NCBI RefSeq assembly: GCF_035610345.1
Contig: NZ_CP141212.1
Span: 2,831,001 to 2,895,000 of the forward strand
Direction of reading: 5' to 3'
Source: Sinorhizobium meliloti
GTDB taxonomy: Bacteria; Pseudomonadota; Alphaproteobacteria; Rhizobiales; Rhizobiaceae
DNA: 64,000 nt
The notes under the pieces: generated by a model
What the model was told of the DNA's origin: nothing
Databases searched by the model: none
The model's input: the letters and a program-made list of their open reading frames with translations, nothing else
Made by a program: the position numbers and the translations under genes
Shown here: piece by piece, positions 56,482-64,000 of the stretch
How the letters are laid out: each line of letters opens with the position of its first letter
How positions within the stretch are numbered: the stretch's first letter is position 1

Positions 56482-57363
56482 CTATTCCGCGGCCAGCGGC
56501 AGATAGGCGGCGAAATCCTCGACGTGCCGCGCGAGCGCCGCGATAAAGGTTGCGAGGTCGGCCTCGAGTGCCGCAAATCCCGGCTTTTTGATCAGGGTTG
56601 CCTCGTCGACATAGAGGCCGCGGTTGATTTCGATTTGCAGCGCATGCAGTCCACGCGTCGGTCGGCCGTAATGTTCCGTGATGAAGCCGCCGGCATAGGG
56701 CTTGTTGCGCGCGACCGCATAGCCGAGCTGCTCCAGAAGCTCCACCGCCACCCGGGACAGTTCCGCCGCCGCACTCGTTCCGTAGCGATCGCCGATAATG
56801 AAGTCCGGGCGATGGCCGCTTCCCGGCAGGTGCACGTTGCCCGGCATCGAGTGGCAGTCGATGAGGATCGACATTCCGAACTCGACATGGGTGCGGGCGA
56901 TCAGCTTTCTGAGCGTCGCATGATAGGGCTTGTAGATCGTCTCGATGCGCTCGAGCGCCTGCTCGACCGGAAAACGGCCACGATATATTTCCATATTCTC
57001 GGCGACGAGGCGCGGCACGGTGCCAAGGCCGCCGGCAACACGCATCGAACTGATATTGGCGTGCGGCGGCAAGGCGCCATCGAACATGCGTGGGTCGAGT
57101 TCGTAGGGTTCGCGGTTTACGTCGAGGAAGGCGCGCGGGAAATGCGCCCGAAGCAAGGGCGCCCCCAGAAACGTGGCGCTGCGAAACAGTTCATCGACGA
57201 AATGGTCTTCGGAGCGGCGGATGGAATGCGGATCAAGGCGCGACTGGTCGAGAAAGAACTGGGGATAATGCCGGCCGCTATGCGGCGAGTTGAAAACGAA
57301 GGGTATCCTCTGGCTTGCGGGTTCCAGAACCTCGAAAAACTCCCACTTAACCGCTTCCCCCAT
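56482..57363 (-). CDS. N-formylglutamate amidohydrolase family protein
   Basis: 293 residues from the ATG after AAAAAGGG; an ATG six codons upstream in frame is the alternative. VFNSPHSGRHYP, DVNREPYELDPRMF, and later DCHSMPG and IEINRGLYVDE are the family motifs, including likely metal-binding Asp/His residues. In histidine degradation the family hydrolyses N-formylglutamate to glutamate and formate. No other hut gene is near, so its role here may be peptide or formyl-amino acid recycling. The mmgR terminator lies 45 bases beyond its stop. Confidence 0.87.
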   Translation of the reverse strand: MGEAVKWEFFEVLEPASQRIPFVFNSPHSGRHYPQFFLDQSRLDPHSIRRSEDHFVDELFRSATFLGAPLLRAHFPRAFLDVNREPYELDPRMFDGALPPHANISSMRVAGGLGTVPRLVAENMEIYRGRFPVEQALERIETIYKPYHATLRKLIARTHVEFGMSILIDCHSMPGNVHLPGSGHRPDFIIGDRYGTSAAAELSRVAVELLEQLGYAVARNKPYAGGFITEHYGRPTRGLHALQIEINRGLYVDEATLIKKPGFAALEADLATFIAALARHVEDFAAYLPLAAE

Positions 57364-57553
57364 CGGAACCCTTTTTACCATGTCCGGTTCTTGCTATTCA
57401 GATCATGTTGCCAGTTGGTCGCCTCTGTGTCCATAGTGGCCGCCCGCTGGTTCAAGGGACTTGATCGCGCCCGTTCACCAGATATTTACCATGTTGCGGT
57501 TTGCTGAGCTGCCGCAATTCACCAGCATCCAGAAGAAGTAGCCACGGCCAGAT

Positions 57554-57916
57554 ATGACTGCGAAAATCCTCCTTGCCGAAGACGACAACGACATGCGCCG
57601 GTTTCTAGTGAAGGCGCTGGAAAAGGCTGGCTACAAGGTCCTTTCCTATGACAACGGCGCCAGCGCCTATGACCGGCTTCGCGAAGAACCCTTTTCGCTT
57701 CTCCTGACCGATATCGTCATGCCGGAGATGGATGGCATCGAGCTCGCGCGCCGCGCGACCGAGCTCGACCCCGACCTGAAAGTGATGTTCATCACGGGCT
57801 TCGCCGCCGTTGCGCTGAACCCGGATTCCAAGGCGCCGAAGGATGCCAAGGTCCTTTCCAAGCCCTTCCATCTGCGCGACCTCGTCAACGAGGTCAACAA
57901 GATGCTGGCGGCCTGA
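57554..57916 (+). CDS. cpdR: single-domain response regulator CpdR
   Basis: 120 residues, a receiver domain only. ILLAEDDNDMRR holds the acidic pocket, phospho-Asp is in LLTDIVMPEMDG, Thr in FITGFAAVAL, and the Lys in LSKPFHLRDLV. Sequence and size match CpdR of Caulobacter and CpdR1 of S. meliloti. Unphosphorylated CpdR directs ClpXP to cell-cycle proteins; phosphorylation comes through the CckA-ChpT relay. It is a single gene with a terminator-like hairpin at 57996. The identification fits the recalled S. meliloti order (hisN, amidohydrolase, cpdR1, ilvD). Confidence 0.9.
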   Translation: MTAKILLAEDDNDMRRFLVKALEKAGYKVLSYDNGASAYDRLREEPFSLLLTDIVMPEMDGIELARRATELDPDLKVMFITGFAAVALNPDSKAPKDAKVLSKPFHLRDLVNEVNKMLAA

Positions 57917-57995
57917 GCAGCGATCTTATGTGCGCCGAGCTTTCCGGCGCCCCCTTCGCCCAAGCCTGAGACGCGCTCCGCGCAAGCATTGCCTC

Positions 57996-58041
57996 GAAGC
58001 CGCCCTCGATCACCAGCATCGAAGGCGGCTTCGTTATTTCA
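57996..58041 (+). terminator. terminator-like hairpin after cpdR
   Basis: GAAGCCGCC / GGCGGCTTC with inner TCGAT / ATCGA, then GTTATTTC. The T-run is poor but the stem is strong. Confidence 0.6.
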
Positions 58042-58198
58042 ATGCGTTAGCGCGCTCGCCGCATCTGCAGGAGGTCCGAAAAGAGTGCCGGTCCCCCTGA
58101 AATCATGCCGCGCGGACCTTGCGCATTTTCTGTCAAAAAACCTTCGAAGAGCCTATTGACGCGGGCGCCGGTTTTGTGGTCTATGCGCCGCATCGGAT

Positions 58199-58273
<75 letters not shown>

Positions 58274-58285
58274 TCCCAGTTTCAA

Positions 58286-58317
58286 AAGGGCTTACGGGAG
58301 ACCGCAAGCCCTTTTTC
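58286..58317 (+). terminator. terminator after tRNA-Val
   Basis: AAGGGCTT / AAGCCCTT stem followed by TTTC. Confidence 0.8.
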
Positions 58318-58477
58318 AATTCCCCCAGCCTCGCTGATCCGAGCAGAGCATTTTCCGCCCGTAACCGAAGCCCGGACCGAAACCCGTGAACGGCGGCGAT
58401 TTTGCCGGCTTGCCGAAAGCGCGCGCGGGATTTTCGAATCGTTGTCACATGGTTTTCATGTTCGCTTGTTAAGAGAT

Positions 58478-58558
58478 ACCCACCTCGCCATTGACCACGG
58501 ATGTACTGGCATCGGCTGAAGGTGTTGAGGAAGGTCGGGTTCAGCCCGGCCTTTTTTC
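58478..58558 (+). ncRNA. candidate small RNA between tRNA-Val and ilvD
   Basis: An intrinsic terminator (AAGGTCGGG / CCCGGCCTT, then TTTT) lies 155 bases before ilvD and well after the tRNA terminator, so it should end a separate transcript. TTGTCA at 58442 could be a -35; the -10 (CTTGTT) is weak. The 5' end is a guess. It could also be an ilvD leader attenuator, but no leader peptide rich in branched-chain codons was seen. Confidence 0.35.
58531..58558 (+). terminator. intrinsic terminator ahead of ilvD
   Basis: A nine-bp stem with one G-T pair, loop TTCAG, and a run of six T. Confidence 0.8.
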
Positions 58559-58712
58559 TTGCGCGGAGCCGTGCCGGCGCCAGCGCGCGCCGCCGGAAAT
58601 AATCTGGCGCGGAAGATGACGCGCGCGCAATTTTGCGCTACTACCCCCCTGCAACGGCGCTCTGCGATCGCCACATCCGCCTAATGACATTCGTCCGTGA
58701 AGGAACACGTTC

Positions 58713-60551
58713 ATGCCTGCCTATCGCTCCCGCACCACCACCCACGGCCGCAACATGGCCGGCGCCCGCGGCCTCTGGCGCGCGACGGGCATGAAGGACA
58801 GCGACTTCGGCAAGCCCATCATCGCGGTGGTGAACTCGTTCACGCAGTTCGTGCCGGGCCATGTGCATCTGAAGGACCTCGGCCAGCTCGTCGCGCGCGA
58901 GATCGAGGCGGCCGGCGGCGTCGCCAAGGAATTCAATACGATCGCGGTGGACGACGGCATCGCCATGGGCCATGACGGCATGCTCTACTCGCTGCCCTCG
59001 CGCGAGATCATCGCCGACAGCGTCGAATATATGGTGAACGCCCATTGCGCCGACGCCATGGTCTGCATCTCCAATTGCGACAAGATCACCCCCGGCATGC
59101 TGATGGCGGCATTGCGCCTCAACATTCCGGCCGTCTTCGTCTCCGGCGGGCCGATGGAGGCCGGCAAGGTGGTGCTGCACGGCAAGACGCATGCGCTCGA
59201 CCTCGTCGACGCCATGGTCGCTGCCGCCGACGACAAGATTTCCGACGAGGACGTCAAGATCATCGAGCGCTCCGCCTGCCCGACCTGCGGCTCCTGCTCC
59301 GGCATGTTCACGGCCAACTCGATGAACTGTCTGACCGAGGCGCTCGGCCTGTCGCTGCCCGGCAACGGCTCGACGCTCGCGACCCATGCCGACCGCAAGC
59401 GCCTGTTCGTCGAGGCCGGCCACCTCGTCGTCGATCTGGCGCGCCGCTATTACGAGCAGGAGGATGAGCGGGTGCTGCCCCGCAACATCGCCACCAAGCA
59501 GGCCTTCGAGAACGCCATGGCGCTCGACATCGCCATGGGCGGCTCGACCAATACGGTGCTCCACATCCTGGCCGCCGCCTATGAGGGCGAGATCGACTTC
59601 ACCATGGACGATATCGACCGGCTGTCGCGCAAGGTCCCGTGCCTGTCGAAGGTCGCTCCGGCGAAAGCCGACGTGCACATGGAAGACGTACACCGGGCCG
59701 GCGGCATCATGTCGATCCTCGGCGAGCTGGACAAGGGCGGCCTTATCAACCGCGACTGCCCGACTGTCCACGCCGAGACGCTCGGCGACGCCATCGACCG
59801 CTGGGACATCACCCGCACGTCGAGCGACACTGTCCGAAACTTCTTCCGCGCCGCTCCCGGAGGCATTCCGACGCAGGTCGCCTTCAGCCAGGAGGCGCGC
59901 TGGGACGAGCTCGATACCGACCGCGAAAACGGCGTCATCCGGTCGGTCGAACATCCCTTTTCGAAGGATGGCGGCCTCGCGGTACTCAAGGGCAACATCG
60001 CGCTCGACGGCTGCATCGTGAAAACCGCGGGCGTGGACGAGAGCATCCTGAAATTCTCCGGCCCGGCGCGCGTCTTCGAGAGCCAGGACGCCGCCGTGAA
60101 GGGCATCCTCTCCAACGAGATCAAGGCCGGCGACGTCGTCGTCATCCGCTACGAGGGGCCGAAGGGCGGACCGGGCATGCAGGAAATGCTCTACCCCACG
60201 AGCTATCTGAAGTCGAAGGGTCTCGGCAAAGCCTGTGCGCTGATCACCGATGGACGCTTCTCCGGCGGCACCTCCGGTCTTTCGATCGGCCACGTCTCGC
60301 CCGAAGCGGCGAACGGCGGAACGATCGGGCTGGTGCGCGAAGGCGACATGATCGATATCGACATTCCGAACCGCACCATCAGTCTGCGGGTGGACGAGGC
60401 CGAGCTTACCGCTCGCCGCGCTGAACAGGACGCCAAGGGCTGGAAACCGGTCGAGCAACGCAAGCGCCGCGTAACGACCGCGCTCAAGGCCTACGCGGCC
60501 TTTGCGACATCAGCCGACCGCGGCGCCGTGAGAGATCTGGGCGACCGTTAA
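58713..60551 (+). CDS. ilvD: dihydroxy-acid dehydratase
   Basis: 612 residues, standard length for the E. coli-type enzyme. [23 protein letters not shown] opens the protein. Fe-S cluster cysteines are in [11 protein letters not shown] and [38 protein letters not shown] is the C-terminal signature. It dehydrates dihydroxy-isovalerate and dihydroxy-methylvalerate, the third step of valine and isoleucine synthesis. It is monocistronic, with a terminator after the stop. Confidence 0.96.
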   Translation: MPAYRSRTTTHGRNMAGARGLWRATGMKDSDFGKPIIAVVNSFTQFVPGHVHLKDLGQLVAREIEAAGGVAKEFNTIAVDDGIAMGHDGMLYSLPSREIIADSVEYMVNAHCADAMVCISNCDKITPGMLMAALRLNIPAVFVSGGPMEAGKVVLHGKTHALDLVDAMVAAADDKISDEDVKIIERSACPTCGSCSGMFTANSMNCLTEALGLSLPGNGSTLATHADRKRLFVEAGHLVVDLARRYYEQEDERVLPRNIATKQAFENAMALDIAMGGSTNTVLHILAAAYEGEIDFTMDDIDRLSRKVPCLSKVAPAKADVHMEDVHRAGGIMSILGELDKGGLINRDCPTVHAETLGDAIDRWDITRTSSDTVRNFFRAAPGGIPTQVAFSQEARWDELDTDRENGVIRSVEHPFSKDGGLAVLKGNIALDGCIVKTAGVDESILKFSGPARVFESQDAAVKGILSNEIKAGDVVVIRYEGPKGGPGMQEMLYPTSYLKSKGLGKACALITDGRFSGGTSGLSIGHVSPEAANGGTIGLVREGDMIDIDIPNRTISLRVDEAELTARRAEQDAKGWKPVEQRKRRVTTALKAYAAFATSADRGAVRDLGDR

Positions 60552-60577
60552 ACTAGCGGCATTGCCGCTGTCGAAAG

Positions 60578-60608
60578 GCTCCCGCCGCGGCGGGAGCGTT
60601 TTCGTTTC
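60578..60608 (+). terminator. intrinsic terminator after ilvD
   Basis: GCTCCCGCCGCGGCGGGAGC followed by GTTTTCGTTTC. Confidence 0.8.
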
Positions 60609-60620
60609 GGAGCTGTCAAT

Positions 60621-61025
60621 TCACATGTGCCGGGTCTCGGCCGGTGCATTCCACCAGTTGTTGTGGAGCCCGTCCATATATTGGATCGGCAGGGCCGCAA
60701 ACTCGGCGGGATCGACCCCGTCGAGGCATGCGACATTGATGGAGACGAAGGCGCCGCCGATCTCTTCGACGTAGCCGTGGCCATAGGGCGTCACGCCGCA
60801 CGCCGTGCAGAACCGATGATGGCCGCTCATCGTGCCGAACTGATAGTCGCCGATGCCTGCCTCCTCGCACATCAGCCGGAAATCCTCCGGCTTAACGCTT
60901 GCGCCCCAATAACGCAGTTTCGAGCAGTACGAGCAATTGCAGCGGCTGGTTCCCGCTTCGAGGTCGACATCGACCTCGAAGCGGATCCGTCCACAGTGGC
61001 AGCTGCCCTGATAGGTCTTTTGCAT
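60621..61025 (-). CDS. GFA/CENP-V family zinc protein
   Basis: 134 residues from an ATG with GGGGAGAAACGAGG upstream. Cysteine pairs CHCG, CNCSYC and CTACG are the zinc ligands of the GFA fold, first described in the glutathione-dependent formaldehyde-activating enzyme. Many family members have no proven formaldehyde role, so only the fold is firm. It is divergent from the MarR regulator across a spacer with two operator-like palindromes, so it is probably its target. Confidence 0.88.
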   Translation of the reverse strand: MQKTYQGSCHCGRIRFEVDVDLEAGTSRCNCSYCSKLRYWGASVKPEDFRLMCEEAGIGDYQFGTMSGHHRFCTACGVTPYGHGYVEEIGGAFVSINVACLDGVDPAEFAALPIQYMDGLHNNWWNAPAETRHM

Positions 61026-61109
61026 CCTCGTTTCTCCCCGTTTGGATCTAAATGTTCGAGACATTCCTTGATGTTCAATGATCGCAGGCTTGCCAAGCAT
61101 CGAACATGG

Positions 61110-61125
61110 TGACAGCATGTTGTCA
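61110..61125. promoter_or_regulatory. MarR operator 1
   Basis: TGACAGCATGTTGTCA is a near-perfect palindrome, 85 bases upstream of the GFA gene start. It shares GACA-n-ATGTTGTC with the element at 61138. Confidence 0.6.
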
Positions 61126-61137
61126 TCTAAGCGGAAC

Positions 61138-61151
61138 GACAATATGTTGTC
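61138..61151. promoter_or_regulatory. MarR operator 2, adjacent to the marR start codon
   Basis: GACAATATGTTGTC ends three bases before the ATG at 61155. The two palindrome centres are 27-28 bases apart. Occupancy would block marR expression directly. Confidence 0.6.
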
Positions 61152-61154
61152 AAT

Positions 61155-61622
61155 ATGAATCCAAGCTCTCGTACACCGCCCGGCGACGCCTTCGCAGAGT
61201 TCGCCATCTCGGTCCTTCGCCTCGCCGGACATCTGACCTCCGAAGGAGATAGGCTCGCGCAACCATCCGGCCAGAGCAGCGCCCGCTGGCAGGTTCTGGC
61301 CGCGGCTCGACATGCTGCCATGTCGGTTGCCGATACCGCGCGTGCGCTCGGGCTCGCCCGGCAGGGGGTACAGCGCATTGCCGACATTCTGAAAGCCGAG
61401 GGTTTGATAGAGTACCGGGACAATCCCGCACATCAGCGCGCGAAGCTGATTGTGCTCACGTCGCGGGGCGAGACGGTCCTCGCCGAGATCACCGCACGCC
61501 AGACCGTCTGGGCGAATGAGCTTGGCAGCGAAGTCGGAGAGGAAAAGCTGCGGCGGGCGACAGTGCTCGTCGGAGAAATCATCGCGCTCTTCCGCGAGCG
61601 CGGTGCGGCGGCCCCGCCGTAA
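61155..61622 (+). CDS. MarR-family transcriptional regulator
   Basis: 155 residues with a winged helix-turn-helix at about residues 45-110: MSVADTARALGLARQGVQRIADILKAEGLIEYRDNPAHQRAKLIVLT. No ribosome site precedes the ATG, because an operator occupies that position; the mRNA may be leaderless. It is divergent from the GFA-family gene and probably represses both. The inducer is unknown. Confidence 0.88.
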   Translation: MNPSSRTPPGDAFAEFAISVLRLAGHLTSEGDRLAQPSGQSSARWQVLAAARHAAMSVADTARALGLARQGVQRIADILKAEGLIEYRDNPAHQRAKLIVLTSRGETVLAEITARQTVWANELGSEVGEEKLRRATVLVGEIIALFRERGAAAPP

Positions 61623-61696
61623 GCGCCGCCGGCAAAACGGTTGTTGCAAACGAAGACGGCAGCGGCGGTGTCGCCGGCTATCGCTACGCTACCCTT

Positions 61697-61820
61697 CCGC
61701 TCCTCGTTCCCGTGCCTGTCACCGGAATCCAGCCAGCCCAAGTCCTTGGGCTGGAAAGAACTCCCGCGCCACGGGCGTAGCGCTGCTGGTCCTTGTGACA
61801 AGCACAGAAATCAGGAAAAC
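61697..61820. repeat. mosaic of inverted repeat fragments with a 22-base hairpin
   Basis: CCAGCCCAAG TC CTTGGGCTGG (61733-61754) is a perfect stem. The reverse complement of 61700-61732 (TGGATTCCGGTGACAGGCAC) resembles the forward text TCCTTGTGACAAGCACAG at 61791-61808. Such segments recur around RIME elements in rhizobia (from memory). Confidence 0.5.
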
Positions 61821-61825
61821 ACGAA

Positions 61826-61931
61826 ATCACAATGATTTCAGGTCGGGCCGATCTGAAATCATGAACGTGATCGATTCTAAGAAGACGCGGGATGCGGACG
61901 GAAAACCGCAAGCAATTTTCCTCATCCCGCT
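61826..61931 (-). repeat. RIME-type palindromic repeat, full-length copy, inverted
   Basis: The reverse complement reads AGCGGGATGAGGAAAATTGC, then TTGCGGTTTTCCGTCCGCAT and CCCGCGTC, followed by GATCACGTTCATGATTTCAG and CGGCCCGACC. It aligns block by block with 44433-44544. Confidence 0.8.
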
Positions 61932-61952
61932 ACAAGCGCAAGCAACCGTCCG

Positions 61953-62396
61953 TCAGCCGCCGCGCTCGATTTCCGCGAAGATCTCCTCCGCGGCTGCCTT
62001 CGATTTTCCGGGATACTTGATGCCCTTGACCGCTTCGAGGTTCGTCGGCTCTCCGACCACGATGGCGCCGATCATGCCCATGCCCAGATGCGGCGTGCAT
62101 TGATACATGTAGACACCGGGCTCGCTCAGCGTCACGCTGACCTCTTCGTTGATCTTGCCCTTCCAGCTCTCTGCCCCTTCCGGCGCACCGCCCTTCATCA
62201 GAGCTGAATTGTGCCCCTTGTTCGTCGCCACGAAGGTGATGGTGTCTCCGGGCTGGGCACGCACGACTGCGGGCTCGAATGCCATTATCCGGCCGTCGGC
62301 GGCCTTGTTCAGCATTTCGATGCGAAATTCCTCGGCCTGTACCTGACCTGCGTACGCCGCCCCCAACATCGCCAAAAGCATCATTCTTGTCTTCAA
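61953..62396 (-). CDS. pseudoazurin (type 1 copper protein)
   Basis: 147 residues from TTG 62396, chosen because GAGGAG lies directly ahead; the ATG pair 12 bases further in has worse spacing. The signal peptide ends at QVQA, and the mature protein starts EEFRIEMLNK. Copper ligands are His in NKGHNSAL and Cys, His and Met in YQCTPHLGMGM. It is a periplasmic electron carrier. It follows the cytochrome c gene after 43 bases and the sulfite dehydrogenase gene, so it is probably an electron acceptor in sulfite oxidation (Azu-type in S. meliloti). Confidence 0.9.
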   Translation of the reverse strand: MKTRMMLLAMLGAAYAGQVQAEEFRIEMLNKAADGRIMAFEPAVVRAQPGDTITFVATNKGHNSALMKGGAPEGAESWKGKINEEVSVTLSEPGVYMYQCTPHLGMGMIGAIVVGEPTNLEAVKGIKYPGKSKAAAEEIFAEIERGG

Positions 62397-62439
62397 CGCA
62401 CTCTCCTCTGCTTGACGAGCAACGCTCGCATGACGCCGA

Positions 62440-62781
62440 TCACTCGGCCTTTCCGGCAACCGTCGAGACATAAAGCGCAACGGCCTCGATTTCTTCGTCC
62501 GTGAGGATTTCGTTGGCCGGCATCGGGCCTATGCCGTTGATGACGGCCGTGCTCACCCTCTCCGCGTCGGGTGCGAGTTCGTCGAGATTGGGTCCAACTT
62601 CCCCGACGGCCTCCGCATCCGCCAGCGTATGACAGAGCGCACACTGCGGTTCCGACCGTTCGAGGAATATCTCTTTACCGAGTGCAAGCTTGTCTTCTTC
62701 GGCGGATGCCGTGATCGTCGACAGGCCGATGGTTACGCAGGTGAGCACGGCCGCGATCCGGCGGCTTGAAGCATAGGTCAT
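62440..62781 (-). CDS. sorU: periplasmic cytochrome c, electron acceptor of sulfite dehydrogenase
   Basis: 113 residues with a signal ending at ITASA (residue 27). One heme site, CALCH, and an axial Met in the segment GIGPMPANEILTDEEIEAVALYV. This is a class I c-type monoheme cytochrome. Its place directly after the sulfite dehydrogenase gene matches SorU, which takes electrons from SorT. The symbol rests on that context and size. Confidence 0.87.
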   Translation of the reverse strand: MTYASSRRIAAVLTCVTIGLSTITASAEEDKLALGKEIFLERSEPQCALCHTLADAEAVGEVGPNLDELAPDAERVSTAVINGIGPMPANEILTDEEIEAVALYVSTVAGKAE

Positions 62782-62856
62782 GTTCTGATCCGAAACTGAT
62801 AGGGGAAGATCGTGAAACAGGATTCCGCGGCATGCGCAGCGGAACCCTTCCTTTCA

Positions 62857-64000
62857 TCAGGAGACGGTGAGCTTGACGCCCGGCGCACGCCAGCCGTTGT
62901 GGCTGTAGCCGCCTCCATTCATTTCGCTTTCCTCGGGCTGTACGTTGCCCTCGGTATCCGTCGCACGGCTGACGAGCGTGTAGGTCCCGGGCGCCAGGTC
63001 GGCCGAGAGGACGAAGACGCGCCAGGCGAAACGTCCAAGGTCGGGTCCGACGAACTCGGCTTCCTGCCACGTCTGGCCGCCGTCCACAGAGACTTCCACG
63101 CTCTTGCAGGCATTCATTCCGCCGAAGGCGACGCCTGCAATCTGAACCGGGCCCGCTTTCGCGGCCTCCTGCGCGGTGGTGATCCAGGACTTCACCGGCT
63201 GCTCCCAGACCGATGGCTGGTCGGGCGCACCTTTTTGCCCGAGCGCATGAAGGCGATAGCTGGACTTCTGGATCTTCGCGTCCGTCTCTGCCTCGGTCAG
63301 GGCGACCGTCTTCACATATTTGATGTTGTTGACGCCCGAATAGCCCGGAACGACCATCCGTAGTGGGCCCCCGTGGGCGAGGGAAAGAGGCCTCCCGTTC
63401 ATTTCCCATGCCAGGATTACATTGTCGAGGTTCGAGATCGGGACGGAGCGCTCGACCACCAGAAGCTTGGGGTCGAGACCTGCCGGAAGCTCCTCACCGC
63501 CCGTCCCCGTGATGAAGCGGGCGCCTTCGGCAGGCCCGCCCAGGGCCTCGACAACGGCCTTCAGAGGGACGCCGCTCCAGATGACGCAGCCCGCAGCACC
63601 CACCGTCCAGGGCGTGCCGCTCATTTTCTGACCTTCCGTCAGTTGATCCTTGAAATATTTGCGTCCATTGCCCGAACATTGCAGAACAGTCGCCGCCGTC
63701 ACCAGGCCCAGAGTCTTCAGCTCGGCAACCGTGAGCGTCCGCGGCTCCTTTACGCCTGATATCTCCACCTTCCATCCGTCGCGATCGGCAAGAATCGATT
63801 CGGGAGGCGTGTTGACGTTGTTGCGGATGTAGAGCTTATCCTCGGGCGTGATGACGCTGGTGCCGAACTCGCTCCGCTTGGTCTCCAGCGTCTTGTCACT
63901 GTGAACGATCAGCGCGTCGGCGTCTTTCCAGGCAATGTAGTCGGGCAGAGGCTTCGTTTCCTTCGCCTGCGCAAGCCCTCCGGTACCGGCAGCGACGACA
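62857..64000 (-). CDS. sorT: molybdopterin sulfite dehydrogenase SorT, N-terminus cut by the window edge
   Basis: 380 codons are visible; the frame is open to the window edge, so the start lies beyond 64000. The first visible residues (VVAAGTGGLAQAKETKPLPDY) look like the end of an export signal. The sulfite-oxidase molybdenum domain has the molybdenum-ligand Cys in TVLQCSGNGR. It also has MNGRPLSLAHGGPLRMVVPGY and the dimerisation domain with VEVSVDGGQTW near the end. No heme domain is fused, so electrons go to the separate cytochrome and pseudoazurin encoded next. It oxidises sulfite to sulfate in the periplasm. Confidence 0.92.
   Translation of the reverse strand, partial: VVAAGTGGLAQAKETKPLPDYIAWKDADALIVHSDKTLETKRSEFGTSVITPEDKLYIRNNVNTPPESILADRDGWKVEISGVKEPRTLTVAELKTLGLVTAATVLQCSGNGRKYFKDQLTEGQKMSGTPWTVGAAGCVIWSGVPLKAVVEALGGPAEGARFITGTGGEELPAGLDPKLLVVERSVPISNLDNVILAWEMNGRPLSLAHGGPLRMVVPGYSGVNNIKYVKTVALTEAETDAKIQKSSYRLHALGQKGAPDQPSVWEQPVKSWITTAQEAAKAGPVQIAGVAFGGMNACKSVEVSVDGGQTWQEAEFVGPDLGRFAWRVFVLSADLAPGTYTLVSRATDTEGNVQPEESEMNGGGYSHNGWRAPGVKLTVS

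Larger units (their letters stand above)
58274..58712. other. 439-base spacer between tRNA-Val and ilvD
   Basis: It holds the tRNA terminator, a second independent terminator at 58531-58558 that suggests a short RNA, and the ilvD leader with AAGGA before the ATG at 58713. No convincing small protein gene was seen. Confidence 0.4.
61623..61952. other. 330-base spacer filled with intergenic repeat fragments
   Basis: Between marR and the convergent pseudoazurin gene. It contains a perfect 10-bp hairpin at 61733-61754, two related fragments in opposite orientation and a RIME-type copy at 61826-61931. No gene is visible. Confidence 0.6.

Overview
The window looks like a chromosomal segment of an alphaproteobacterium of the Sinorhizobium/Ensifer group. 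It is GC-rich and carries intergenic palindromes of the rhizobial RIME type. It also has a homospermidine synthase, a Brucella-type Omp10 lipoprotein, a CpdR response regulator, an MmgR-type small RNA, a ROSE thermosensor in front of a small heat-shock gene, and a SorT/SorU/pseudoazurin sulfite-oxidation operon. From memory, and not checked here, the order of the housekeeping genes matches the Sinorhizobium meliloti chromosome.

Layout. 1-14.4 kb: the tail of a DUF2312 (GapR-like) gene, a DUF882 peptidase-like protein, a sigma-54 response regulator, oligopeptidase F, a pabB-pabC pair, a PAS-GGDEF diguanylate cyclase, homospermidine synthase, Omp10, a secreted 5'-nucleotidase with a C-terminal LysM, and ferrochelatase. 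14.4-29.4 kb: a divergent catabolic cluster that reads as an uncharacterised polyol/sugar pathway. Ten genes on the minus strand encode a G1P dehydrogenase-like protein, a HAD phosphatase, a GlpD-like flavoprotein, two permeases, a binding protein, an SDR, an ABC ATPase, a class II aldolase-SDR fusion and a GpsA-like protein. A SorC-family regulator and an FGGY kinase lie on the plus strand. 29.5-42.7 kb: an SPFH/NfeD pair, an outer-membrane barrel, galU, a MltB-type transglycosylase, a degenerate SGNH protein and gltD/gltB.

43.3-53.5 kb: threonine aldolase, a BASS transporter, and a block in which a LuxR-type regulator (NesR-like) sits between two proline-iminopeptidase-like hydrolases, followed by a complete peptide-type ABC transporter. 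The regulator carries Met and Trp at the ligand-pocket positions that define plant-responsive LuxR solos, and similar 16-bp dyads lie in front of it and of one peptidase. 53.5-64 kb: hsp20 with a ROSE leader and a sigma-32-like promoter, a possible sRNA, a lysophospholipase-like hydrolase, hisN-like, mmgR, an N-formylglutamate amidohydrolase-like gene, cpdR, tRNA-Val(GAC), ilvD, a GFA-family protein divergent from a MarR regulator with two clear operators, a repeat-filled spacer, and sorT (cut by the window edge)-sorU-pseudoazurin.

The two regions most worth attention are the NesR/peptidase/ABC block, probably a system sensing a plant-derived compound, and the polyol cluster, where three unrelated glycerol-phosphate-type dehydrogenases occur in one apparent operon. 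I saw no CRISPR array, transposase, integrase or rRNA.
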